DNA of 64,000 bases. It comes from Tribonema minus (lineage: Eukaryota > Sar > Xanthophyceae > Tribonematales > Tribonemataceae). The position numbers and the translations under genes are program-made. The stretch's first letter is position 1, and every line of letters begins with the position of its first letter. Positions 1 through 12,604 of this stretch are shown here, piece after piece. The notes under the pieces are model-generated. The model was not told where the DNA came from. It saw only the letters and a list, made by a program, of their open reading frames with translations, and made no database searches. Where the stretch lies: the NCBI GenBank assembly GCA_017506865.1, contig JAFCMP010000040.1, positions 362,523-426,522 on the forward strand, given 5' to 3'.

Positions 1-3000
1 TATCGCAATGCGTCGTACTTATTATAGCTTGTGTAACCATGATGGTCGGCGGTCGACGTGGAGATCCCAACATGACTACTGTTGTCTATAATGATTTGCT
101 GTACTGCTGTCGCATGCACGGCTGTCGCGTGCACATGCGCCTTCCTAATGTACACGGCACCTGAACTGTAAACCTCACCCTAAGCGCCCTTTGCGCTGAC
201 GCGACCAAGCGGCATGAAGTCATTTACGGTAATGATGCTGTTCCTGCTCAACTGCGCATGGAAGGCCTTTGAAGGACGCATATGATGACGTGACATAACC
301 CACACGGCTGTGCGTCTGCAGCCACAGCATCAATAGCAATTGCCTAATGATGGTCAAATAACAGCCCATGTCCTGCTCTGCTCTGCCATGACCTCAGGAA
401 GCATTCTTGACAATGGCCAGTGAGCTGATCAGGACAAGGGAGGCACGGGCAGCTCAGCAGGCGGAGTCTTCAGGAACTGCCGCTACGGTGCAGCTACGGC
501 CTGGGGCGTCGGGGGGGGGAAGCAGTGGCAAGTGCTGCTAGGGGGAGAGGGGATGCCGCCTGCGCATGCATGCGTGGTCTCTATTAGAGATGGATGCAAG
601 TGGCGTGCAACAGTGCAGGGCTGAGTGCAGTGCCGCACTTTCAAGTGTTTTCAGAGGTTGGACTGGTGCTCTCGAAGCAGGATATTGGCCGTGCATCGGC
701 ATGGCTCGTGCCACACGCCTGCGATGTGTTGAATCGATGGCTCTGCTGTAGCGGCAGCTGCATTTGACATGTGCCATGGTGGCAGCAGCGAGGGCTTTGT
801 GAATGAAGTGTAAATGTTTGTGACATTGTCATGTTCAGCCATGCACAGCTTTCAGTCACTGCAAGTCTTGTCTATGTGCACCTTTGACAGATACAAGGGC
901 TCGCTGTACAATGTATGCCATGTGCCGTTCCGCCAAAGAGAACTTGATTCGTTTGGGAAGCGGTTGCGATGACATGTCATGACCCCAAGGTGTTCATGGG
1001 CAGCAGACACACACACAAACACACTTACACACTCACACCCCAGTGCGATTTTTCGACCTAAAAGATACATTGCACGGACATTAGCTTTGGCAGGTCAGGT
1101 GCACAAGTTATTGGTGTCTGCGCACAGGTTCACAAGTTGTTTTCAAACAGGCTCTGCACAAGGTCAGGTGCCCCATGAATGCACTACAGTGATGTGACTG
1201 GGCATACATTGAAGTACGTATGGACTTGTATACATTGAAGTACTCTTGATACCAAGCACAGGCTTGAAGCCGGCATACAGCTTGCATGTGGCACGTGTTC
1301 ATTCTTCACATATCATGCTGCCAAACATGTCTTGACCTCATGGTGCTAATATTACGTCTTGATTTGTGGCCCGCCACGTCATCTTGAGAATGAATATCTT
1401 GCGTACACCACGTACATGATGAGGCACGCACTTCTCGGCAAGCACGTAGTTGATGCTGCCTCGTATATGAAGGGCATCAAAAACTCTTTGATCGGGGACT
1501 GGTAGGGCTCCTGGCTAAACCTCCGCCCTTGCGCCTTGAGGGTTTGGCCCCAGCCTTGCGCCCCAAAGGGGTGTCATGAGCATGAGGCACAACTTTTTGG
1601 CAGGGCAGTATATAAAGCCACATCGAGAGCAAATCATTCTCAAGCGACCTCAACACACATCAGCGGCGCAGAGCAGGCCGAGGAAGGGACTTTCGCGGCG
1701 ATTTAGGGCGCGGTTATGGTTAGGGTTGCAGATTAGGGCAAGGGGTCAGGGTGTACACATAGGTGGAGATATAGTGTGTTGGGGCGCTTTCCCATCATCT
1801 GCAGGCATGATCAGCGCCTTGTAAGCATCTACCAAGCACCCACTGATGTGGCTGTGACCCATGGCGCTTGTGAACCCCGCTTTTTCCTTAATGGGCTTCA
1901 CCTGGTCAGGCGGATGGCCGAACCCTCTTGCTGTTTTGCCAGGAGCCCTGAGTCGCTTTGTAAACGACATACTTCAGAAGTATGATAAAACGCTTGCCAG
2001 AAAGGTGTGGCTGCAGGAGTGCATGGACGAAGCGGTCTCTTGGTGCACCTACTCAGTTACAGCAATGTCATGCACCCTGAAATAACTGTACAGTGTGCCC
2101 AGTGAGCAAGTTTGTTTGTCGCCACAGTATCCAAAGAGCGGAAGTATTCCAAGGGGGCCATGTGAAGAAGTTGGTTGCTGCACATTTTGTTGCCTTGTCC
2201 ATTCATTTGACATCTGTTGACCATTTGATTTGACATTAGACATCAGTGGGTAGTGGACCATTTGATTTGACATTAGACATCAGTGGGTAGTGATCCAGGT
2301 GCCAGACCCAGAGCATTCGGAAACGCAGCAGGACAGGACGCCAGAGACTATGCTGTCGTTCATAGGAAAAGCTATGCCGTCTTGTACACGCAGCAGCAAC
2401 AGACAGCAACACATATGGATATGCAGTGATGTACATGCATACACTGGTGGGTTTATAAACGCGACTATGATTTGCACTGCATATCATAGGCGTGCAGGCC
2501 ATCAATAAGTGGCACCAGCGCTCATGCATGGTATCAACACTCCTTAATGCTGAAACATTGTAAGCCTACGTGGTGCAGCCAGTGAGTGAACATACAATAC
2601 ATACACATGGATCCAAATCTCCTCGACTTTCCCTGCCACCTTGTGGTTGTTCAAACGCATATAGACAGTTGGGGGGGGGAGGGGGGGGGGACGCTTGGCC
2701 TGGTGTGCGAAGATCTACAGCGTATTCTGATTCAGCTAGCGTCCCCCTGCTTCCCTCATATCATCAACAAGTTCAAGTGGACAACTCATATTTTGAGTCA
2801 TGTGCACATAGTGGCGGATGCCGGCCAATGCTGGTCTGTATTGACGTGACACAGAAATCAAGTACAATGGTGGAGGGAAGTGACAACATCTGGGTGATTA
2901 AGAGCAAAGGCTACCTTACCTGACAGACCAAGGGCATTGACATACTCGTATCAGGCATGATGATGCGGGATCCGTGTGGCTGTAATGCATCTGCAATCCA

Positions 3001-4279
3001 CGTCACAACACCATGAACGCGGATATGCATGCAGGCTTGCTGCCTCCAAACACGCCCCAAATTAAACCGTCACCGCTGACTCGTACAATCAGCTTCTGCT
3101 TCTGATCTTGCACTGATCGAAACATGCTTTGCATTGTAAGATAAGACAATACACACGAGTGCACGTGCTGGACGTATAACCATACGAGCTAGGTTTGCTA
3201 GCTGACACAAGTCTCCTGGTGAACTCTGTATTATTTGGTCTTGCAGTGGCAAATCAAGGCATGGCATGATGTAGGACTCCTTTCACGCCTTGTGTTGTGA
3301 ACCACATGAAAAACGGCCACCAAACCACAGAGTCAAAGTTTTGGCTTCGATATCTCCATGAGCACAAGCCAATGGAGAGTGCTAGCTCTAATCAATTTCT
3401 TACCTTCACATATTCTTGGATCCCCCTTCCATTGGGAGAGCCCACAAACGGTAGCTCTGCCTAGTGGATGCATCCAATCAATCACCTTAGTGGAGCTCAA
3501 CTCCAGTAGGCCAGCTAGAAGCACCACCTGTAGTCGTTAACAGATTGTCATTATGGCAAGCAATGCTCGAGCACTGTAGCCATGAACAGATTGTTGTCCT
3601 GGCAAACGGTGCTCGACACCATGTTGAGGTGTACGAATCTTATGAGCAATGTTTCATGGCCTCACTCACCTGCAGCGCCATGTAACCATGTAGACCTCCA
3701 CCGCGGAGCAGATGTGATGATGCCTACGCTCAGGCCATGATCCTCTGCCTAGCCCCCACTGCTGCACTGCTGTGGACTGCTCCGGCCACAGCACCGTCAT
3801 GAGGGAGTGCTCCCTGCTGTGCTGGCTGTCGCGTGCTCAAGACGTCCACAGCAATGCATGGCTCCATGCCAAGCATCGCTGACACTTGCTGCTTCATCGA
3901 AGGCTTCGGTGTGCTGCTGATCCGGCACATCCTCAGCTTCAAAAGCTGTACGTGTGTGTTTACGAACAGCCAGCAAGCGGTGCCACTACAGCAGTAACAT
4001 TCTCGACCACATTTCATATAACAAAATCAGTGTCATTGCCGACAGGGAGGGACTGCAGCAGAGTGGTGCATCATCGATTGTAACATACGCCAAGGTGTAA
4101 GCAAAGTGTGCCATGCCATGCTGGAAGTCAAGCAGACAGGCAACAGCACTCACTCATATGTTTAAATGGTGTAGTGTAATGTGTGCATAATGTATTATTT
4201 ATGTAGTGGTTGATGGTGAGGAAACACAGCGCTCAAAATTATCACATCAAAGAGTACCAACCCCGTGCACCCTTGAACC
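1..4279. other. Host intergenic DNA, no gene recognised
   Basis: This stretch has balanced base composition with many stops in all frames. I find no conserved protein segment, RNA gene or transposon ends. A plus-strand open stretch at about 1861-2085 looks mildly protein-like but has no recognisable domain or clear splice context, so I do not call it. The contents fit host intergenic or intronic DNA. Confidence 0.5.
2220..2293. repeat. 37-bp tandem duplication
   Basis: Two adjacent copies of a 37-bp unit (2220-2256 and 2257-2293) differ only at the last base. They lie in non-coding host DNA and have no evident function. Confidence 0.85.
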
Positions 4280-5074
4280 CTACTCCCTGCCAGACCGCTC
4301 GCCAGCCTTGCGGCTCTCGCTCTGGATGTACAGCACGATCAGGAACGCCACGGGCACAAAGGTGCCGAGAAGAACTGCCAGGTATGCTCCGAACTGGACC
4401 TGCGATCACCGTCGGAGAAGCAGCGGGGCGGTAAAGAAATGAGCGATCTCAACGCGTAGGATACCGAGAAGTTCAAGGGCAAGATATGCCTCAGGTCTAG
4501 GACTGCAGCGAAAGCAGTGACCTCACCTCAAGAGCCATCAGCTGAGTGGGGAGCTGTGAGACGATGTCGGAGTCGGCAAAGGCGGGGGCGGCGAGCGCTG
4601 CTGGCGCCACACCGGCCACAGCCTTGGCGGCAGAGGAAGCCAGCGACATGGACATGGCGGGTGCCAGCTTGGCAGCTGGAAACGGGCAAGGCAAGAGCAC
4701 AGGCAGATCGAGATCAGCACATGTTGAGGGCTGCCAGGCCGCGCCGCGGTTGCGTCCTGAAGTGCCCTCCCCCCTTCATGCGATGCCCCTCCCATACGCA
4801 TTTGTGTGCCTCACGTTCAACTAAATTGCACGAGAGCACCGCTTCGCCCCGCCATTTACTCTAGATGGCGTAGCAGCGCATCCTAGCGCCTGCCATGACC
4901 CCTCCTTCCCACAATGCCCGCCAGTCCCGCTCAGCATCCCTGCCTGCAGGCCTGCCCACTTTTGCGCATTTCACACATGCGCCGTCCCCACTTACCGATG
5001 GGAGCAGCAGGCGCCACGAAGGCGGACACGCACGCCGCGAACGCGACCAGCAGGAGAGCGAACATCTTAGCCAT
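4280..5074 (-). CDS. psbM: Nuclear-encoded photosystem II reaction-centre protein M precursor (PsbM), three exons
   Basis: PsbM is a one-helix thylakoid subunit at the photosystem II dimer interface. I reconstruct three exons on the minus strand: 5074-4996, 4675-4527 and 4399-4280, with introns 4995-4676 and 4526-4400 that begin GTAAGT and GTGAGG and end CAG. The product is 115 residues. Residues 1-18 form a signal peptide (MAKMFALLLV...), followed by FVAP. A second targeting part ends in APAALAAPAFA before DSD, a likely thylakoid-processing site. The last exon gives a single membrane helix around LLGTFVPVAFLIVLYIQS, which matches PsbM over nearly its whole length, including the P-x-AFL core. 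The leader is the bipartite type that sends nuclear proteins into complex red-derived plastids. PsbM is a plastid gene in green algae, so a nuclear copy is informative about the host. Exon phases join correctly (phase 1, then phase 0). Main doubt: the family is short. Confidence 0.85.
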
Positions 5075-7630
5075 GTTGCTGCTTGGTGATGTTGACGGCT
5101 CCCTTGGTGCTAGGTGTGCTGTGTTGCTACTACTGCAAGAGGCCTGGATTTTGGATTCAATTGTGGCAGTGCGCACTACCCCCATACCGTATGTATTTAA
5201 AGAAAAAAGAAACTCTCTGAAAAAGAAGAAGCCTGGACAGTGGCTGGGCAGTCGCACTGGCAGCAAGGCACTATCAGATGCTGTCACGACACCTTGGACT
5301 AGACAAAAGGGACACCAGAATTGCAACAAAAGTTGACACAAACGGATTTATATTGCAATGCCGAGCGTACTACGGCGTACGGTGTCCGACATGGCTGTAT
5401 TTTGGTCCGGCAGCAGCTGCGACCACCCTCAGTAGCAACTGGAGCATCAAATAATGCTTTCTGACGGATAGTCAGTATCAGTCATGCTGTACCTTAGTTG
5501 ACAATCATGGTGGCAGTCCAGCTGAGGTTTGGCCGGCAAGGATGGTGCACACTTTTTGGTGTAGCCTACTAGACAACAAAACAGCAGCGCCCGTCCCTCT
5601 TAGGGTTGAATTTGTTGTCTCGCAAGCAAGTATTTTCTTGAATGCGTACAGCAGATGACCAATGCGTTGTGCATGTTTCTTACTGCCATGGTATGCGTGT
5701 TCAGGGGTAGACGCAGCGCGCACACCTGACGACTCTTTCCATGGCATGACCATGGTGCAGCAGCATTCATCGAACTTAAACCATGTGCACAGTACTTACA
5801 GGTATTGTCAGCAAGACGCTTACACGCGCATTTCATCAATGTATGATGTCACACTGTTTTGTAGGCCATATATTGTCCCTAATATCCGCCCCGCGGATGG
5901 CATCTCATCACATGTACACTACAGTCCACACACACAGCATGCATGAGGCCTTCACCAAGGCTCCTAGCACACCAGAGCACTCGTGTACCGTTCCATGCCA
6001 CAATGCGGTTTGCACACGTGCGGCTCATCTAATCGTGAATCGCACTGTCACAAACATTTGACTCATGTCATCCCCATGGCACCAGATGTTGGCATTGCAT
6101 TGGTAAAGACATGTGTCGACAGGACTTGGCAGGATGGGATGTTGCCGGCGCAGCGGCAGCAGCCGCAACAGAAAACGAGGTGGCACTGGTGCCGTGCCAA
6201 CCACAATGGAGGCGTCGCGCTGCTGCTGCCATGTCTGCTTCACTTTGTGACAATCAAGGGCTGAGGGTCCAGCAGGGTGAGACGCACTCCACGGGCAGCA
6301 CACCGCCGTTGTCGAATGCGTAATGGCGGTGAACCCATCGCCGTCAGCACAGGCGACGGCCGCCAATCACACGATGTCCACAGATGTAACCGAATGTTCT
6401 CCACAACGAGCGTCCAGTACAGTACATACTGCGGTGTGTGGTGCCACTTGTGCTGTGAAATTCAATGCCCTCTTGCCGCTGCTGCTCTGGGCATCCAGTT
6501 TAGAACTTCAGATTGTAGTGGAGCTGCTACAACCACATTCAAACCAGCACTCACACCAGCCGCCTCCATAGCCATACTACGTCTCTAAGTGCGGTCAGAA
6601 TGTGCTGTGCCTCTGCCTTGTGATCTGCAGTATGTCACCATCTGTACCCCATAAGTGGTATCGGGATGCCTGTCAGCTACTTGTCTGAATCAACAGCTGC
6701 AATGTGATTTGAAGTACCAACATGTATGCTGTCCGAATTCGCCACTCCAGTCACGTCATGTGGTGCCGTGCTGCTGCTGCGGCGATGGTGGCACCGGCAG
6801 CTGTTGCGCATGTTGGTGCTGCCATAGCATCAGCAGCTCTAGTGGCGGTGGCGGCTGTGGTGCTGCGGCAGGGCCACTGGCAGAAGTCCATCGAAGTCAT
6901 CACCAGTTGCTGTGCGCTGTGATGCGGCAGTTAAGACAATCGGCTGCGCGAGGCGCACATTTGCCGAAAGCAAATGCACCTGCATCCATCAACATTGCTG
7001 GGGCCGTGCACCCATTGCAGGCAGCTGGCGACGGACCTGCTGCACTTTCTGCTGTTGCTACCGCTGCTGCTGCTGCTCCCAGATCGCCACCATCTATAAC
7101 AGCTGCTGCCGTGGCCAAAAAAGCTTTGCGGTCCCTCGGCAGCAGGTGACACCTTCGCTGTTCCCGCAGGCATGCTGCCCTCTGGTGTTCCGCTGCTGCC
7201 GCCTGTATCGCTGCGATGTTGGCGCTTCTCTGAGGTTGCGCCATCACCTCAACCTTCTGCCTCCAGTCCAGCTGCCACTGCCATCGCTACCGCGCTGCCG
7301 CCAAGCTGAGCTGCGTAACCCACCGCTGCTCATGCTGCCTGTTTGTCCTAATGCAATGGCGGCACTGCTGCTCGAGCAAGCTGCGCAGCCTCCGATACTC
7401 GAGCTGAGGGGCTGCTCCGCGCTTTGGAGTTCCGACTGAGAGCCGGACTGAGGATGAACTTCAAGCACTTGAAGTGCTTGGAAAATTGGCCATTTGAGAG
7501 GGAGGGCGAGGTCACACCGGCACTTTTGCTGCGCTGACGGTGTTGCATTTACGTTAGTCGCGCCCCCCAGGCCATAGCACAAATCTGCGCATCGATCGAC
7601 TCCTCAGGCACCACAGCTGGGACCTGCAGA
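5075..7630. other. Host spacer with a CTG/GCT-rich tract; unresolved
   Basis: No gene is confidently readable here. From about 6,120 to 7,440 the DNA is rich in GCT/GCA triplets, and several frames stay open with Ala-, Gln- or Cys-rich translations. The minus strand at 7247-6900 could be an exon of a gene divergent from DCP1, but no splice pair or conserved motif decides it. The last 50 bases are presumably the 5' leader of DCP1. Confidence 0.4.
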
Positions 7631-10600
7631 ATGTCCAACCTGCTTGGAGCGGTGGATAAAGCTAGCACGCTGGCAGCAAATCTTGCGGTGCTGCAACGAA
7701 AGGACCCCAGCATCGTTCAAATCAGGGGCCATGCCAGTCACGTGTCAGTCTACATCTTCAACCCAGCCAATGGGCAGTGGGTGAGTGCCAACCGACACCT
7801 GATGCAAAAACCGAGTGCGCGCGAGAACCTTGTGGGATCGTGCCATGGTCTCCAAAGCTCGGTCACGCACAGTTGCTTTAAGTTCTTATGGCATTGTTTG
7901 CACCTGATAGAGTCGAGCACCTGGCAAGAAAATTGCATTAATCGTGCACCACAGCGCTCCTTTCTCGCTCGACAAAGTCTGTTGGCATATGATGTGTCAA
8001 GCGAATGCCGCTCTCACTCTTCAATGCGTGGCAATTAATTGTTAAGAGCCTGGCACATGCACATTCTACATTTGACCGCCCCATTGTGGTGTGATGTCTT
8101 GAGCTTTGCTTGTGACGCCTGGCTGAGCCACAATACCTAGACCGACGCCAACCATGTAACCACCAACATTGCACACAGATCCCACAACAGCTCAATCGAA
8201 CATGCACGTCATGTCAGCGGCAGCCACACACTATATATTTGCATACATACATTGTAGATGTCAGCATCCTGGCAAGGTAGGCATTTTGCACAGCTTTGAT
8301 GCTGCTCAGGCAGTGCCTTGCCTGCCTAACCCTAACCCTAATCCTCCTTCTGAAGTACTTCACAACTTTGTGTTGGTCCTGTGCTGCACTTGATCGCACA
8401 GGACCGCAAGGATGTGGAGGGATCGCTGTTTGTAGTGGAGCGAGCGACTGCGCCTGTGTTTCAGGTACACAGACGTATACCTTACACATACATACCAGCA
8501 TACCATACTTTTGCATATTGACCCTACTATACATGGGTGGGTACATCCAGTCCTTGCTTCGTCCGCACAGACAGCATTGTCTCATTCGCCATGCCTCAGC
8601 AAAGGTTATAGATCGACCTGTATGATTTGGAGGCAAGAAAAGCAGTTGAAGATCACCTTCAACTTGCGATGAATGGTTGAAAGGATGAGATGGCCGGTTT
8701 ATCATTTACACGCATGAGTGTTGGCATGGGTCTTGGCGTGTCCAGCGGTGTATTGGTGTAATGGCGGCCACAGCTGTAGTGTTGGCGGCCACAGCTGTGT
8801 CATCGTGTGCCTGTCTAGCATGTCTTGCACTCATATGGAATGCAGTACTGATACACTGTTTGTACACCTGTTCTGTATCTTGTACTGATGAAGCATTGAT
8901 TAACATGCATGCAACTTGCGGCCTTTGATTTATGTACACAAGGTCTGCCTTTAGCCCCCCTGTGACCACTACTGTGCATAGCCAATGAAAGGCAGCGTGT
9001 GACGAGGTGCAGTCATGACCTACAACTGACGCAAGCATAGTGACCTAACAAATACCCAAGTCGCTACATACACGCATACCAAGTAGAGTCACCCATGCAT
9101 GCCTTGAGGTGACAGTTGTGCCAGGTGTAGGCTACGTATATGTTGCTCTTTAAGGTTAGCATTAGGCTGCACATATGTAGACACTCGCAAGACTTTGCTT
9201 GAACTGCAATCATCATAGTCCAGCGTTAGCAGTGCCCGCTTTCAACAGCAACTCATTCGTCAAATGAGAGCGTTGTTTCCAGCCTTTTCATATTTGCAAA
9301 CAAGTTTGAGTTGTTGACTCTTGTGCTCAAGTCGCGACTTCACTTTGGGGCACAATGTGTTGTGACTGAACAATCTTCCTAGGCCCATGTCATGAGAAGG
9401 TCACACTGTAGTCTAAGGCAATTTTATATAGCACGTGCAGGTGCATTGGCGATCCGTACAAACACGAAACCTGAAGATGAAGGTGAACTGTGTTCACTCA
9501 AACTGTGAACCGTGCTGTTGAATTGGCTTTGCACCGGGGTGCACTCTGCGTTGAAACAGAGCCGATTTTGAATGTGGGCCTGTAACCGTGTACCGAAGCA
9601 TCCGTAACCGAACGGCCGGTTTGGCCTCTTGAACCGATTTGATCCACCTCCACAATTGTACAAGGTGGCAACGGCTGCAATCAGCATCACGATAACGTAC
9701 CACTCATAAAGGAGTACGTCGCTCATTTGGCATGACCTGCTTTGTATACATACCTACTGCGTGACGTGCAGATCGTGGTCCTCAACAGACTCAACCTCAA
9801 CAACATGGTGCAAGCTGTGACATCAAACCTCAAGCTCAGGGTGATGGACCCCTACCTGATGTTCCAGTCTATCGAGCCCTGTGTGTGTGGGCCAGATAGC
9901 TGTGCATCACGAGCACATGGTGAGTGCACCTGGCACATCCATACATACTCGTGTTGTACATGGGAGATGGCACGTATTGCCATTGCTGATACATGTTGCG
10001 CGTAGCACAAAGAACAAAATGCCATGTATGCGTTCGAGTATGGTATACTTGCGGACAAATGGTATTCATGTACATGTGGCACGGGTGATCCCTGGCTGTA
10101 TGTACAAGTTTCTTAACTGTTCCAGCAAGCGGTTGCCCTGTTGCGAGCTGCCGTCACAGCCATGAAGTTTGTTCGGTATCTTCAGGCGCCTGATATGTGA
10201 GGCATGCTGGGTTGTGTACTCAGCTGTAAGGCTGGAACATGAATTGAAGCGCAGGAGCGGTTACTTCTACCATCACTTCAGTCTCGTGATGTATGTATGG
10301 AAGCAATACTTATTGGCACATTCAGCATACACGCAAAGTCAGCAACACGCGGATCTCCCTAACAGCAGCCCCTTGCACAGCATTGAGCTTCCATAATTGC
10401 CTCCCTGTCAACTCTATGTTTAGTGATCTGGGTAGAACTCCAGCTGATCACAGCTTTTGTAGGCAAGTGACCCTTTAGGGCACGAGCCTTTTGGAATCAG
10501 TAGCGTGTACGGCTCTCCACGCGACTGATGCATGTGGGCTTGCTGACTTTTGTGGTGCTGGGTATGTGCGCTTGCATACGTACTGCTGCAAACATTCACT

Positions 10601-11690
10601 TAATCAGCGCGCTCGAGCTTATTCTGGCGTTGGCTCTCCAGCGCGTGGAGTGTTGCTGCACAGGCGGCGCTAACCACATGCAACGTTTTGGCGCTTGGCA
10701 CGAATTGTACTGCAGTCTCAAGCCTGCGGCCACGCTTGGCGGTCTGCAGGGGCTCTCACTGATATACTTTTTGCGTGCACACGATTTCACACAACGGCTC
10801 AAATATTCAAGTCTTGCGGCGGAGCGTGCGTGCAGGGTCTAGCTCTTTTGGCGGTGACATCGCTAGCGTGTGGTGCTGTTGAATCTATTTGGTGTGGTGG
10901 CAGCAGAGTTTAGTGGCAGATGTATTCCGCAGCACGCGCGTAACGTGATTTCAACAGAAAATTGTGGTGATGCACGTATTCTCGTGTCAGATCAAGCACT
11001 GTAAGGTGAGGGTATCTGTCAGCTTTAAGCGCAACTCACAAAAGAGGTCGTCCCCTGCGGGTCGCTGGCTTAGGAGTGGAGTGCGTTCTTGCGATAACTT
11101 AGTGGAAAGTCACACCACACTTGTATCAATTCACCAATATGCTTTTTTTGCTTGCTGCGGCTGATTTGTGTGCAGGTATATGGTTCCACAGCGACGACGA
11201 GCGCACTCATATAGCACAACTCATACAGACCATTGTCGACGAATGCAAAACCAGGGACATGGCGACACCTGTACCTCAGCAGCAGCAGCAGCAGCAGCAG
11301 CAGACACAACAAATGGAGAAAGCAGCATCACTGGCCAGTGCCATGGTAGATGCACTCTCAGGCAGGGAAAGTGCTGCACCGGCGCAACTGGACGCTTCAG
11401 GCAGCACCACCAGTTTGGCAACTGCAGTGGCCATGAGCAGCACAGCCGGTAGCACTGCACATGAGAGACATAGCGCTGTATCCGCAGTCAGCGCCACCGC
11501 CAAATGCGGCGGCGGCGATGTGAGTGCCATTGCAAAGATAGCGCCGAGTACGCAAGGTTCAGACGCTGTGCCTGCCATCACGAAACAGCAACTGCAGGAG
11601 ACCTTGATGGAGCTGCTTCGAGATGATCGCTTCATTGACATGCTGCATGCCCAATACTTGGCACGAGTCAAGGCAAGGGCGAGAAAATGA
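7631..11690 (+). CDS. DCP1: mRNA-decapping enzyme subunit 1 (DCP1), four exons
   Basis: DCP1 is the EVH1-domain activator of the DCP2 decapping enzyme in cytoplasmic mRNA decay. Four exons join in frame: 7631-7780, 8402-8464, 9772-9919 and 11176-11690, with GT-AG introns (three donors read GTGAGT, GTACAC and GTGAGT). The product is 291 residues. Residues 1-120 form the EVH1 fold: LAVLQRKDPSIVQI, then YIFNPANGQW, then DRKDVEGSLFVVER, then VVLNRLNLNNMVQ, then MDPYLMFQ, and GIWF at the start of exon 4. These follow the family order closely. A Gln/Ser/Ala-rich linker with a (CAG)n-encoded run of nine glutamines follows. The C terminus (ITKQQLQETLMELLRDDRF...) matches the DCP1 trimerisation helix. 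Exon 3 carries a short Cys-rich insertion (EPCVCGPDSC) before GIWF, so an earlier donor may be used in some transcripts. Confidence 0.92.
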
Positions 11691-12604
11691 CACACTGTCA
11701 GCAATATTGTTAGGCATGTGTTGCGTGTCTTGTGCGATTTTATGTAAATGTCCACACAGACGTCAGGTCATCGTGTCAGTTGGAGCATCAATGCTTACAG
11801 CTCAGGCAGGTCAGGAAAATGTCAAGTGCACACCCTGGCACCAACGCACTTGTGGCAGCTTATGTCATGAGCATGCCCATTGCTGCTGCACATGCTGCAC
11901 ATGCATGACAGCTTATCAGCGTCTGTGAGGCATGCTGACTCGTCTCCATTGGACTCTCCAAGTTGCTCTTGTCATGTTCATGTATGATGCAGAGCACATT
12001 GCCAGTTTCATTGATTTCAAACACCAAGTCACAATGTGAGAGGCATGGAAATAATGCCGCGTCTGTGCTAAGAATCGGGTGTGTTCAATCAAGAGCTTTT
12101 CTGCACCGGAACTCTGTCAAGTGCGCTATAACTTCATGCAGAGCATTAAGTGCAGTGTAGTATGGCAGCCAAGATACGTCACAACCGCCTTCCTGGTGCC
12201 GTGCGTTATTTTGCACAGTGGCACAGAGACCTACAGTGCAAATAATTGGAACTTCGTTAATATGATTTGCTTGTCTGGTTTCATTCAGCTCTTGCTATGA
12301 TTGGTACACAATGGCACCTGTTAATTCAGGTAGCGGTGAGTTTGACAATCTTGTGTGGCATGCATGTGTCATCAGGGCAGGCAGCACAGGGGTGGTGTGC
12401 ATGGCAATGGCCATCAACCATGTATGCGCAACTGACCATAACATGTAGCAACATGATGACATGCATACGCAACAGACCTTGACGAATAAGGACATTGAAT
12501 GCGTTGAGGTAGTATGAAAGGCATCAAAGCTCACATCATTAAATGTACACTAGTGCACTACAATGCCACCGTTGCCATGGTCTGAGCACACGCAAGCACT
12601 ACAG
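11691..12604. other. Spacer between convergent host genes
   Basis: This is the region between the stop codons of DCP1 and of the hydrolase on the other strand. It should hold both 3' untranslated regions. I see no further gene and no clear AATAAA signal that I can assign. Confidence 0.5.

Noticed and set aside
1861..2085. 75-codon plus-strand open frame
   Set aside because: The sequence is mildly protein-like, but there is no domain, splice context or supporting neighbour exon.
6655..7439. Cys- and Ala-rich open frames over GCT-rich DNA
   Set aside because: They arise from triplet repeats and several frames are open at once; none has a recognisable domain.
8327..8345. CCTAACCCTAACCCTAA telomere-like run
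   Set aside because: Only about two and a half units inside a DCP1 intron; too short to indicate a former chromosome end.
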